Assembly: GCA_019359415.1 (NCBI GenBank)
Contig: JAHHHH010000005.1
Span: 95,288-159,287, forward strand
From: Iphinoe sp. HA4291-MV1
Lineage (GTDB): Bacteria; Cyanobacteriota; Cyanobacteriia; Cyanobacteriales; Nostocaceae
Length of the DNA stretch: 64,000 nucleotides
Direction of reading: 5' to 3'
The notes beneath the pieces were generated by a model. That model ran no database searches, was not told the DNA's origin, and saw only the letters and a list, made by a program, of their open reading frames with translations. Numbering within the stretch: the first letter of the stretch is position 1; each line of letters begins with the position of its first letter. The position numbers were made by a program, and so were the translations under genes. Shown in pieces: positions 36,962-45,860 of the stretch.

Positions 36962-38050
36962 TCATTCTCCCACGTTATTTATGATAGCGTCCGCTACAAT
37001 CTTGCGAAAGTGAGCTATCCCTAGTTCGTGTTCTTTGGCTAGCTGGGTAACTTTGTAGGCTCGAGAGTTAATTCCCTCCTGTAGCGAACGAAGGATAACC
37101 AAGTCTTCCTCCATAAACTGATCGAAGTCGGCTCGGTAGTTAGCTAGATCAAGGGGAAATTCCTGTGTCTGAGCTGGGGTCTGATAGATAAAAATTTCTA
37201 TGGTAGTACGTTCGGGGTTAAGCGGTCTAACCTGCCAGAATTGAACGTGATCTTTTGCAGTATTGATGATCGTGTTCGGAAAGATGTAGACTTGGTAAGA
37301 CATACCCAAGGGTTCCCACGGAAATACAAGTACTCCTTCCAGTGGCTTGTCTGTATAGTTAGTATAATAATAGCTATGACGACCTGTGGGAATGGTGCGT
37401 ATACCTTGCCAATCCAATACCTTCAGACTCTGGGTATGTGTATATGGACCGTGATATGCATCAAGGTAGCCCTCGACAAATAGCTTCCAGTTGATCGGCT
37501 GCTCATAAGACCAGCGATCAATTTCCCGCAGTTCTTCCCAAGGCTGCTTATAATCCTTCAGAAAGTCTGGGATATCTGCCAGGTAAGCCCTCAATGACTC
37601 TCCTTCGGGGTCGGGATTGACAAAGATGAAGCCGCCCCAAGTATCCACCTGCGCCTTGTGTAATTGGATTAGGGATTTGTCTAGGTCAGGGAAGTATTTT
37701 GGCTCTGATACTAAGCGAAGTTTGCCTTCTAGGTCATAGATCCACGCATGATAGGGACAACGGATTAGACTACAGTTACCTTGCCCATTGAGTAAACGCG
37801 CTCCCCGGTGGGGACAAACATTGTACATTGATTGCAAGCTTCCTGATGGTGTGCGAATCACAAAGATTGGTTCCAACCCAATCATGCAGGTAAGGTAATC
37901 GCCTGGGTTTGGTAGGTCTGATTCGCGACCAACAAATTGCCAAGTACTACGCCAGATGGTCTTCAGTTCTTGCGTAAAAATCTTGGGTTCGGTGTAATAG
38001 TAGCCTGGTAGTCCTACGTTAGCTGCCCCAGGAATGGTACTCTGAATCAT
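36962..38050 (-). CDS. Rieske non-heme iron oxygenase, alpha subunit
   Basis: 362 residues. The Rieske 2Fe-2S site is CPHRGARLLNGQGNC...CPYH (CxH...CxxH) in the N-terminal third. The catalytic mononuclear iron site appears as NWKLFVEGYLDAYHGPYTH, with a later acid in DFDQFMEEDL. Such enzymes hydroxylate or demethylate small molecules using electrons from a reductase; none is adjacent. Relatives act on aromatic acids, choline or carnitine-type quaternary amines; the substrate is not determined. Its 3' side is bordered by decayed DNA and its 5' side by an IS110 remnant. Confidence 0.9.
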   Translation of the reverse strand: MIQSTIPGAANVGLPGYYYTEPKIFTQELKTIWRSTWQFVGRESDLPNPGDYLTCMIGLEPIFVIRTPSGSLQSMYNVCPHRGARLLNGQGNCSLIRCPYHAWIYDLEGKLRLVSEPKYFPDLDKSLIQLHKAQVDTWGGFIFVNPDPEGESLRAYLADIPDFLKDYKQPWEELREIDRWSYEQPINWKLFVEGYLDAYHGPYTHTQSLKVLDWQGIRTIPTGRHSYYYTNYTDKPLEGVLVFPWEPLGMSYQVYIFPNTIINTAKDHVQFWQVRPLNPERTTIEIFIYQTPAQTQEFPLDLANYRADFDQFMEEDLVILRSLQEGINSRAYKVTQLAKEHELGIAHFRKIVADAIINNVGE

Positions 38051-38135
38051 TTTGTTTATAACCTGCTAAACTAACTTGCAGTTGACTAGATTATTTCGTA
38101 ATACCTCTAACCAATCAATGAAATTGTCATAACTC

Positions 38136-38641
38136 CTATGAAACACATTCGGTTGCATTAGGATGAGGAATGAGTTCTAAGCCGAAAGCGTGAGCTTTTT
38201 TCTTGAGGTTTTTGATTATCCTTGAAGAACACAGATTTGGTCTTCTGGACGAAATGAACCTGCTAGTAAGCCGTACGTGTGTAACTGTTGTAGCCACTGA
38301 CAGTCTAGTACATCAGTTTTGCGACCAGGAACAGTTTTTACGTAATGAGCGTTAACCAGCTTAACCTCAAAACCGCGACTTTCCAAAATTTGGAATACAG
38401 GTATCCAATAAACTCCTGTAGATTCCATTGATACGGTTTGAATTTTGCATTGCTTTAACCAGTCTGCCATTGCATAAAGGTCAGCCGTAAAACACGCAAA
38501 GCTACGTACATTCTCGCTATCCCTTCCCACGGGAACACACACCCAATGTCTATCCGCACCGATATCAATCCCTGCGGCATTGGGATTGATTAGTGGTAAA
38601 TTCAAATTATCTGATGTCAGAGGTCGTTCCTGTTTTTTCAT
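38136..38641 (-). pseudogene. IS110 transposase C with internal deletion
   Basis: The N-terminal DEDD domain is present (NAAGIDIGADRHWVCVPVGR, VSMESTGVYWIPVFQILESR, VPGRKTDVLDCQWLQQLH). At about 38226 the sequence jumps to the very end of the gene (KNLKKKAHAFGLELIPHPNA, ending TECVS, stop 38136) in another frame. Roughly 220 central codons, including the Ser domain, are deleted. Both termini of the element may be kept, so it could be mobilised in trans. Confidence 0.88.
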
Positions 38642-38714
38642 AGGAAGTTTTGAACAAGCAATTGTGTACTTTGCATTGTGGGATGTATCCTGAAGAGGGT
38701 GCGGTGTATAAAAC

Positions 38715-38840
38715 TAATCTCCTATCCGGGATAGTGGCAATTGTCACTTCACCAATGAATTCACCAAAATCACCCAGAACCAAGCTCACATACGGGCGAA
38801 GAAAGCACCATTGTTTAGACGGTTTTGACTGTCAAGATAC
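38715..38840 (-). ncRNA. Candidate IS110 bridge RNA region (5' of copy C)
   Basis: Non-coding, upstream of transposase C, with blocks shared with 15366-15490 at similar spacing. It ends in cggttttgactgtcaagata on the plus strand. The same reasoning as for copy A applies; boundaries are approximate. Confidence 0.4.
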
Positions 38841-38886
38841 TTATTTAGTGTAGGATTAATTGACTACTAAATCTTGAACAAAAGTG

Positions 38887-39132
38887 TTTCTTCCATAATT
38901 CACTTGTGGCAAAAGCCGCGAGTTGGGCGCTCACATCTTGTACCAAGAAAAATTGATGTTTTTTGAACACTCAATATGAAAACTAAAGCCTTTATTTTAC
39001 AGAGACAAACCCATAAAAGTGATGTAACTTTATTGCTCTGCTTTTGACTAAGCCCAGGTTTATACGGAGATGTGCAAGATCTGAGCGCCCAAGGGGCGCG
39101 ATTACACGCCCGCAACGAATGAAAGAAACACC
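38887..39132. repeat. Inverted pair of IS110-associated end repeats
   Basis: The left copy starts gtgtttcttcc and contains gagttgggcgctcacatctt. The right copy is its inverse, ending aagaaacac, with gatctgagcgcccaa near 39075. The interior of about 100 bp is unique. It resembles the segment at 16919-16990. The pair could be a small mobile unit or two element ends back to back. Confidence 0.45.
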
Positions 39133-39261
39133 TCTTTTCCTTCTTCCCTGTTAAGAGTTCCCTGTTAAGAGTTCCCTGTGTTTCTTGAGAGATAACTGAA
39201 TTCAAGCCTGATTAAAAATAGGAGGAAATTGGTTGAGTGTGGGTTGTCACCTTATCAGCTT

Positions 39262-39987
39262 TTAAACATAGTCAGGATCTAATGAAGCTGGCTCTTCTTG
39301 GCTGTATAAGTAAGAATCCAAGTTTTTTTCAATTTCAGCAGGAAATTGAACTTCAGGATAGTCATATGCGAATAGTATGGCAATTCTTTCTTGACTTCCC
39401 CTATAAGCACTAACACTATGGAGACATTTGTCTCCTTGCATAATCAAAAGTCTACCTGGCTTTGGTTCAACAACCACTTTTTTTCCAAAAAAATTCCGGA
39501 CAAATTTCAACTGTAACAAGAAATCTAAGTATTTTTGAATCTTAGTAAATTTTAAACTTCCTAAATGTATCCTGTATTGAGGATAAAGTTCAATATTTCC
39601 TCCTTCCGCTTGGTTTAAATAAAGTATTGCAGTAATTACATTTCTGTCATAATGCCACCACAGATATTCTCCTCCCTGTTTAAGAATATTAATATTTACT
39701 GCTACTTTTTTATTTTTTAGTAAATCAAAATCTTTTCCAGTAATGAGGTTGACAAGCTCGTTTATCTTTTGAGACAAATGCGAAATTTCACTCAAATACT
39801 CTTCTATTTGCAACCCATGAATTACAAAATAATGAAGCGAACGGTCTTTAGTTTTTCGGGAAACTTCAGCTATTTCATTCTTGGCTGTAAATTTGGCAAT
39901 CAGTTCAATAAAATTTGTGCAAAATTCCCTTGCCAGAAAATCATCAATTACACAGTAACCATTTGTAAAAAAATGTTCTCTTCTCAT
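39262..39987 (-). CDS. 2-oxoglutarate/Fe(II)-dependent oxygenase
   Basis: 241 residues. The iron facial triad is visible as WWHYDRN (HxD) and LHSVS, and the 2-oxoglutarate Arg as ERIAILFAYD, in prolyl-4-hydroxylase-like order. The N-terminus (HFFTNGYCVIDDFLAREFC) is the usual beginning of such folds. Substrate unknown. Base composition is AT-richer than its neighbours, and it is surrounded by transposon debris, so acquisition by transfer is plausible. Confidence 0.82.
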   Translation of the reverse strand: MRREHFFTNGYCVIDDFLAREFCTNFIELIAKFTAKNEIAEVSRKTKDRSLHYFVIHGLQIEEYLSEISHLSQKINELVNLITGKDFDLLKNKKVAVNINILKQGGEYLWWHYDRNVITAILYLNQAEGGNIELYPQYRIHLGSLKFTKIQKYLDFLLQLKFVRNFFGKKVVVEPKPGRLLIMQGDKCLHSVSAYRGSQERIAILFAYDYPEVQFPAEIEKNLDSYLYSQEEPASLDPDYV

Positions 39988-40010
39988 TTTTTTTGGAAAA
40001 AAATTTTTGC

Positions 40011-40217
40011 TTAGGAAAAGTTTATACTGTATTGTTTTTGTTTCCAGCCTGTTATCGAACCCAGTGACACATCTAAAATCGTCTGAATCTCTTCGTACAA
40101 GTAGCCTTGATAAACCAGCTTGACTGCCAACGCTTTCCTTACCTCACGGGCTTCTGGACGAAGAGCGATAAATTCTTGCAGTTCTGCGATCGCATCCTGT
40201 AGATCCTGGTTTATCAT
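40011..40217 (-). pseudogene. IS630-type transposase N-terminal fragment
   Basis: 68 residues. DAIAELQEFIALRPEAREVR, KALAVKLVYQGYLYEEIQTI and LDVSLGSITGWKQKQ form the helix-turn-helix that begins many cyanobacterial IS630 transposases. The catalytic part is absent: the frame ends right at the start of the 2OG oxygenase gene. Confidence 0.65.
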
Positions 40218-41130
40218 TGTTCGCTGTTAGACAGATGTACCTCCCCGTATTATTTCGTAGTCTTTTTCAAAAATCAAATCGGATTCCTATATATTGTTTC
40301 ATTTATACTTAAATTTCAACGATATAAGTATGAAGTTAATAGTTAAAGCACATAGACTGTTAAAAAGAACCGGGAAATCCTTATCAATCAAAGCGTATAT
40401 TAACCACAGCACATTGCCAAAAAAATTACTTAATATCATCTTAAATGATACGTTTTTTTGCTGTTTTTTCTTGACGTATTTTTACCACTTGTGGAAAAAA
40501 TTGAATGCTAGTAAATACTCCGGCAACTAATCCAAAAATTGTTAGAAAATTCATTTTTTACCTTTTACTAAATTTTCCGTTCGGGTATCAAAGAACGCCG
40601 CTAGTTTAGCCATGAATCTATTCAAATTCGATACAAGTTTTTAATGTACTGCTACTAACTAAATATTTTTAGTAGTCTGTTCATCTGCAACAACTATACT
40701 AATATTAGTATCTTCATAAAAACAATCTCTAGCAGGTAGACAAGTAACAAATAGGCTGTTATATAGGTCAACATAATTAAATGTAAGATGGAGGCAGTGC
40801 TGAATGAGATGTTAGTCTGATGCCTGCTGCAATCCGAAAGGTATTGAATCCTGAAGAAGATCGGACGTTGCTCGAACTGAGTTACGCTAAGGGTGTGCAC
40901 CTTTAGCGATCGCACCAGTACACACATGTTTGCGGGTAATCAGTTACGTCTCTGGTTTTCTTCAATAGCTCACCATTGTTCGGCTTTGTCATGCAAAGAG
41001 CCTTGCATCAGGTCATGTGAATTGATTTTTTATTGTTTGTGAGAAATCTGGGGGTAGCTTGGTAGGTTCTAAAACCGAAAAGCCCAACTCCTTATATTGT
41101 AAAAAACAGCACCTAATTCATTTAACCTTC
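40218..41130. other. Non-coding region with a second IS630 remnant
   Basis: From an ATG at 40820 the plus strand reads MPAAIRKVLNPEEDRTLLEL then SYAKGVHL and stops. This matches the opening of another IS630-type transposase (AIRxVLxxEEDRTLxEL), so it is a truncated relic. The half repeat at 40278-40296 copies one end of the 36417 element. The rest is AT-rich with no supported gene. Confidence 0.45.
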
Positions 41131-41193
41131 CTTGCGGGAAGTCCCCAGGTGGAGTCTTCGGAACCTGGGGATGAAAGCAAGGGCAGGGTCTAG

Positions 41194-41607
41194 TTATGCA
41201 GGCGGAGAATCTTGCTGCTTGATGTATTTCTTCAACACATCGAGCGACACCCCACCACTAGAATTCACAAAATATGAACTCGACCAAAAAACAGGCTTCC
41301 AGTAGTATTTGTCTACGTGTGATTTGAACTCCTTGCGGATTAGCCTACTTGACGACGCTTTTAGGACTTTTACGAATTCAGAAATATGATTATCTGGGGA
41401 CAGGTTGACCAATAGGTGAACATGGTCTTCTTCGCCGTTGAACTCGATAAGAATGCTTTTTTGTTGTTCACAGAGATCTATGAAAATAGCTTGCAGCCTA
41501 GTGAGGATTTGAGAAGTAATCACTTTGCGCCGATACTTCGTTACCAACACAATATGTAGGTGAATGCAAAATACAGCATGAGAACTCTTTCTGAGAGAGG
41601 GTTGCAC
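41194..41607 (-). CDS. tnpA: IS200/IS605 transposase TnpA (Y1 HUH)
   Basis: 137 residues. It has the single-strand transposase motifs: HLHIVLVTKYRRKV, the HUH pair HVHLLVNLSPD, and the catalytic Tyr in LDVLKKYIKQQ. Length is normal for TnpA, and no stops or shifts interrupt it. It could still excise and insert hairpin-ended single strands, including non-autonomous relatives such as the element at 16709. Downstream lies the left-end hairpin. Confidence 0.9.
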   Translation of the reverse strand: MQPSLRKSSHAVFCIHLHIVLVTKYRRKVITSQILTRLQAIFIDLCEQQKSILIEFNGEEDHVHLLVNLSPDNHISEFVKVLKASSSRLIRKEFKSHVDKYYWKPVFWSSSYFVNSSGGVSLDVLKKYIKQQDSPPA

Positions 41608-41664
41608 TACGCGTTATGTGAATGATATGATAACTTCCATGATAGTAACAAGGTCTTCCACGTA

Positions 41665-41742
41665 GGAAATGGAGCCAGCCTTAATACAACGAGTACCCTA
41701 CTACGCCGACAGTGAAACAAAACAAAGGCTGGCTCCATTTCC
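41665..41742. repeat. Hairpin insert with 18-bp arms (CCAGCCTT core), in the IS605 element
   Basis: Arms 41665-41682 and 41725-41742 (ggaaatggagccagcctt and its complement) enclose a 42-nt loop. It shares the inner ccagcctt/aaggctgg with the hairpin at 33202-33276. It lies between tnpA and tnpB, where regulatory DNA should be. Confidence 0.7.
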
Positions 41743-41749
41743 AGGGGAC

Positions 41750-43114
41750 AAGTGCGTAACACGTAGAACAACCTTTCGTTTATATCCAACTAAGTCTCAA
41801 GAAGTAAAGCTTCACTATTGGCGGCGACTTCATAAAGACTTATTTAACGCCTGTCTTTACCACAGTAAAGACAGAATATCAGCGCTTTGGAAATTCTATT
41901 AGTTACTATGACCAGCAAAATATTCTGCCAGAGTTCAAAGAATGTTGGCATGAATATAAAGAGTTAGGTTCACAAGCTTTGCAAGCAACGGTAAAGCGTG
42001 TTGACTATGCTTTTCAAAGATTTTTTAGCGGATTGGGTGGATACCCAAAATTCAAGGGAGCGCGACATTATCGCGGTTGGACTTACCCTGGAATAAGTGG
42101 ATGGAAGGCACACACAACAGGCGATAACGGTTATCTGGAATTGTCTAATTTAGGACAAATTCAGATCAGAGGTAAAGCTAGAACTTGGGGAAATCCAACA
42201 ACCTGTACCGTCACCTGGAAGCAGGGTAAATGGTACGCCTCAATTACAGTGAATTGTGAGCCAAAAAGAGAGACTGGACTTGGTGCTATAGGCTTAGATT
42301 TTGGTACACACCACGCTATCGCCTGTTCAGATCGCGTGATTATTGATAATCCAAAATTTCTAGCCAATACCCAACAGAAAATAGAACAATCATCCAAGAA
42401 ATTACGTCGCAAACGTGCGCCTAATTTCAAGAAGAAAATCAAAGCGTCTAAACGTTGGAGGAAAGCCAGAAAGCAAGTAAGCAAGCAAGCTTCAGGGCAA
42501 AGTAGCCAATCAAAGACAAGATTGGCAACATAAAGTAGCTGCACAGATAGTAAAGAGTAATTCACGCTCTTGCTACTGAGAAGTTAAACATCAAAGGGAT
42601 GACTCGTAAGTCCACGGCAGTTTGCTCAAGTCGCAAAGTCTGCCGGACAGAATCTTCTGTCCGGCAGACTTTGCGGGAAACCCGCCCACGCAACTGCCTC
42701 AAAAAAGGTAGCAAGAGAAAACATCAAAAAACAGGGCTAAATAGATCACTGTTAGATGTCGGGATTGGCAATCTAATTTCACTAATCAAATACAAACTCA
42801 GTGAATGTAGTGGGGTATTCGTTGATGTACCCCTCAAGATTGCTCCATCCCAAACTTGCCCTAATTGCGGCAACAAAAAGAAGAAAGAGTTGTCCCAGCG
42901 TGTGCATAATTGCGAGAACTGTAATTTTGTTGCTGACCGTGATGTGGCAGCAGCTATGGTAATGCTCAATTATGCCAAGGGGTTAGGAACTAGCCTCTCA
43001 AACGCTGATGCTGAACCTCTTTCTAAAAGCCCACAGTATTGTGGAGGGTTTAGGAAAGTTCAGCAGGTGAAGCGTCAGAAACCTCCCTCCGGGACGCTAC
43101 ACGAACGCACGTAG
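41750..43114 (+). pseudogene. tnpB: TnpB (RuvC nuclease), multiply frameshifted
   Basis: Fragments in different frames spell a TnpB: RRTTFRLYPTKSQEVKLHYW; a frameshift near 41870; YYDQQNILPEFKECWHEYKE and VKRVDYAFQRFFSGLGGYPK; RuvC Asp in GAIGLDFGTHHAIACS; a frameshift near 42488; a palindromic insertion at 42632-42675; then KTGLNRSLLDVGIGNLISLI, the zinc finger CPNCG...CENCNF and DRDVAAAMVMLNYA. At least three shifts make it inactive. A guide omega RNA would normally overlap the 3' end, about 42960-43140. Confidence 0.85.
42632..42675. repeat. 20-bp perfect palindrome inserted in tnpB
   Basis: Arms 42632-42651 (cgcaaagtctgccggacaga) and 42656-42675 are perfect complements with a 4-nt loop. 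It sits between conserved tnpB segments. Confidence 0.75.
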
Positions 43115-43388
43115 CGGAAGCGGAGTGCGCAGGTAGTTCATAAAGCACCCTGATTGACTCGACTAAGGCTGATTTTACTTGATTAAATGCAATCTGCTTT
43201 TTTTATTGGAACATAACTGCTTGATTTAGTCTTAACAGAGAAATAAAAAGTAAGCCTCCTTAGCTTGACGCGAAGGAGGTGGAGGCGGAAAAAAGGTCTT
43301 GCATAGACTGATGGTTGATAGATGCAAGCGAAGTTAGCTTATGCACCAAAGGGCGATGATGCCATTTTTGGTAAACAAGTTGCTACAC

Positions 43389-43541
43389 CTACACATCACG
43401 CGCTTTGAAAAAATTATAGATAGCAAGAGTAATGGCTAAGACTAACACTATATGAATTAAATTTCCCGCAACATGAAGTACCAGCCCTAATACCCAAAAA
43501 GCAAACAGTAGAACGACAAGACCCCAAAGTATGCTCAACAT
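43389..43541 (-). CDS. Small lmo0937-type membrane protein
   Basis: 50 residues from the ATG at 43541, almost all hydrophobic: MLSILWGLVVLLFAFWVLGL, VLHVAGNLIHIVLVLAITLA, ending IYNFFKARDV. Two helices are predicted. Length and the GNLIHIVLVLAI core match the lmo0937-type family, often stress-induced, of unknown function. A longer frame from 43619 adds a non-membrane segment and is less likely. Confidence 0.75.
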   Translation of the reverse strand: MLSILWGLVVLLFAFWVLGLVLHVAGNLIHIVLVLAITLAIYNFFKARDV

Positions 43542-43685
43542 AATTTTGATTCCGTTTTCTGATAGGGGATTTCTATCAGAGTAGTTTTGGATGGCTACAA
43601 AAAAACAATTTAGACACAAAATTTTAACAAAACTGAAGGTTGTTACGCTACCTGGATCTTTTAGTTCTTAAAGCTTACAAAAATC

Positions 43686-43765
43686 TTGGGCATTGGGAAT
43701 TGGGCATTGGGCATTGGGAATTGGGCATTGGGAATTGGGCAATGGGCATTGGGCAATGGGAGATT
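43686..43765. repeat. Heptanucleotide tandem array (tgggcat / tgggaat)
   Basis: About ten alternating heptamers of the form ttgggcattgggaattggg. It is the intergenic counterpart (opposite strand) of the array inside ldpA. It matches the short tandem heptamer repeats described in heterocystous cyanobacteria. Confidence 0.85.
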
Positions 43766-43880
43766 TCAAATTTTGAATTTTAAATGAGCGAATGCGTGAA
43801 TTGTTTTGTCCCCTTGTCCATTTTCAAGCTAGAAAGATTATTTGGTAGTAGGGTGAGCAAAATGTTGCCCACCCTAGATT

Positions 43881-45020
43881 TTAATGATGATGGTGATGAT
43901 GTACCACAGCTAACTGAGGATTAACTGCCCCAGTTTGTTCTGAGAACAACTCGCCAATATGAGCATTTGCCCATTGAGCTGCCATATCTAAGAATTGAGG
44001 ATGGTCATTAACGCAGGGCATCTGCACGTAGTTTACACTGGGCTGCTTTTTCTGTAGCGCGTGAATGATGTGGTGTACGTCTAAGAGAGTTTCGTGATTT
44101 TCTGTTGCAAAACCAATCGGCATAAATATGACTGCTTTGGCACCTAATTGAATGAGATTTTTTGCTGCTTGCTCAACATTTGGCAGTGTCCACTCAATTA
44201 AAGGTGTGTCATGGTTAAGCCATCCGATAGAAATCAAAGGGTAGCGGTGGATTAATTTATCTCGTACTAAATCGTAGAGTATTTGACTTTCGGTAATTCC
44301 AGAGGTGAATCCTTTGGCTTTATGGGGACAACCGTGGTTCATCAGCACAATGCCAATTTGAGAAGGTAGGTAAGCACTGGCTAAGTCAGCTGTAATTTTC
44401 TCTTCGACTAAATGCGCCATCAAGTCGATGTAAACTGATTCATTGTAGAACGACGGGATGTAACGCAGTCCTTTAACCCAATGTTCATCATCCTCAGTCA
44501 TTTGGGCTAAAGCTTTGTTGACTTGTTCTATTGCAATACCGCTGGTGAAGATGGAATCTACAACTAGCAGTGGGTAGATGAGTATTTTGTCAAAACCTTG
44601 GTCTTTGATTTCTGCTAGGACTTGTCTGGGTAGAAAGGGGGCGCAAAAGTTGAAGGCTTTAAAAACTTGAACACCTTCACCCCACTGGGCTTGTAGATGT
44701 TTTTCAATGCCAGCGCGTTGTTTTTCAAAAATGGCATTGTGTGGAGAAATAAAATCATGGTGCTGATGTCCCCACTCATGACGGTCAAATAATGCCAAAA
44801 GCCGTGCTAAGGGAGGATAAACCCAAGTAGGCACGGGTGCAAATTTTGCTGTTAGTAGATTTAAAGCTTGTTCATTATAGTTAGCGAAATCTTCGTAGCT
44901 TTCGACTTCACCGTAACCCATGAGCAATATTGCTACTCGGTGTTGACCGGGCGATTGGGCAGAGCCCACGCTACGCGATCGCTCATGCGTTGAGTGTAGT
45001 TTTTCTGGTGTGGTAACCAC
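43881..45020 (-). CDS. Ferrochelatase-family protein with C-terminal His6
   Basis: 379 residues. The chelatase fold shows in VAILLMGYGEVESYEDFANY, VLMNHGCPHKAKGFTSGITE (with the metal-site His) and AVIFMPIGFATENHETLLDV (with the HETL Glu region). It lacks the C-terminal chlorophyll-binding-like helix of the usual cyanobacterial HemH, so it is a paralogue. Two oddities: the C-terminus ends VVHHHHHH, and residues 12-28 come from a small dispersed palindromic repeat with gcgatcgc. It may insert a metal other than iron or act on another tetrapyrrole; that is inference. Confidence 0.8.
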   Translation of the reverse strand: MVTTPEKLHSTHERSRSVGSAQSPGQHRVAILLMGYGEVESYEDFANYNEQALNLLTAKFAPVPTWVYPPLARLLALFDRHEWGHQHHDFISPHNAIFEKQRAGIEKHLQAQWGEGVQVFKAFNFCAPFLPRQVLAEIKDQGFDKILIYPLLVVDSIFTSGIAIEQVNKALAQMTEDDEHWVKGLRYIPSFYNESVYIDLMAHLVEEKITADLASAYLPSQIGIVLMNHGCPHKAKGFTSGITESQILYDLVRDKLIHRYPLISIGWLNHDTPLIEWTLPNVEQAAKNLIQLGAKAVIFMPIGFATENHETLLDVHHIIHALQKKQPSVNYVQMPCVNDHPQFLDMAAQWANAHIGELFSEQTGAVNPQLAVVHHHHHH

Positions 45021-45147
45021 AATAGTTCCTCAATACAACTTCAAAAGTTCTGAGTTTTGAGTCATGAGTCCTGGATAATTTCCACTTAGAACTCAGTACT
45101 CATGGTTCAACACAGTTTAAGCTTTGTTGTTTTCCATACTCATAAAA

Positions 45148-45177
45148 TTCTATCCTATCCAGGGGGATAGGATAGAA
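45148..45177. promoter_or_regulatory. 13-bp palindrome in divergent promoter region
   Basis: Arms ttctatcctatcc and ggataggatagaa are perfect complements around aggg. The site is 128 bp upstream of the ferrochelatase-like start and about 96-111 bp upstream of the divergent gene. Position and symmetry suit an operator for a dimeric repressor or metalloregulator; a dispersed repeat is the alternative. Confidence 0.4.
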
Positions 45178-45272
45178 AAGTAAATATGAGTTGTATCTCT
45201 CATGACATACTTTATTTACTACTGAAGATATAGACAAAACAATGACTAAAAATGACTTTGAAGACGTGACAT

Positions 45273-45860
45273 ATGCTTGTTTCGCAAATGAGTATAATTA
45301 TTTGCCCTGGTATTCATGAGTCAGCCTTAACTCAATGTTTTGTATCAGGGTGCATAGACCAAATTATAAATGAAGCAAAAAGTCAAAAAGCAGTAGATTT
45401 ACTGATATTTCCTGCTCAAGGTGGTTTAGCTTTATCAGCATTTCACATATTGCAGTTTTTACACAAACACTTGCAGGATAGGATAGAATCGCCAGCTGTG
45501 TTCATTAGCTTTAGTGCTGGTGTCGTTGGGGCAATAGTCGCTGCTCATAAATGGCAACAAATTGGCGGTCATGTTAAAGCTTTTATTGCTATAGATGGAT
45601 GGGGAGTACCTATGTGGGGAAATTTTCCTATCCATCGGATGAGTCACGATTATTTCACCCACTGGAGTTCTTCTCTGCTGGGAAGTGGAGAAAATAACTT
45701 TTATGCAGATCCACCTGTTGATCATCACCAAATGTGGCGATCGCCCCAAACTGTACAGGGCTGCTGGGTGGACTCTTTTTTTGGCGAATCACCGCCGAAA
45801 GAGCATCTGAGCGCGGCTGAGTTTTTGCATTTGCTTTTAAGGCGTTATAAAGATAACTAG
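45273..45860 (+). CDS. Conserved cyanobacterial protein, possible alpha/beta-hydrolase fold
   Basis: 195 residues (or 190 from a second ATG at 45288). It opens with a strand and oxyanion-like motif (IIICPGIHESALTQCF), then VDLLIFPAQGGLALSA, a nucleophile-elbow-like VFISFSAGVVGAIVAAHKW, and a conserved tail AEFLHLLLRRY. The order strand/GIHE/strand/SxSAG suggests an alpha/beta hydrolase, but the catalytic Asp and His are not certain (possibly in DPPVDHHQM). Transcribed away from the ferrochelatase-like gene. Confidence 0.65.
   Translation: MLVSQMSIIICPGIHESALTQCFVSGCIDQIINEAKSQKAVDLLIFPAQGGLALSAFHILQFLHKHLQDRIESPAVFISFSAGVVGAIVAAHKWQQIGGHVKAFIAIDGWGVPMWGNFPIHRMSHDYFTHWSSSLLGSGENNFYADPPVDHHQMWRSPQTVQGCWVDSFFGESPPKEHLSAAEFLHLLLRRYKDN

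Larger units (their letters stand above)
41130..43140. mobile_element. IS605-type element with intact tnpA and dead tnpB
   Basis: Divergent tnpA and tnpB define an IS605-type arrangement. A left-end hairpin with arms tccccaggt (41142-41150) and acctgggga (41163-41171) lies beyond tnpA. The right end, after tnpB, is approximate. TnpB is frameshifted and two palindromes have inserted inside the element. Confidence 0.7.

Noticed and set aside
40294-40530. 78-residue plus-strand ORF
   Set aside because: Low-complexity hydrophobic translation of AT-rich DNA, no ribosome site, no family.
40694-40927. 77-residue minus-strand ORF
   Set aside because: It is antisense to the IS630 N-terminal remnant and has no family signature.
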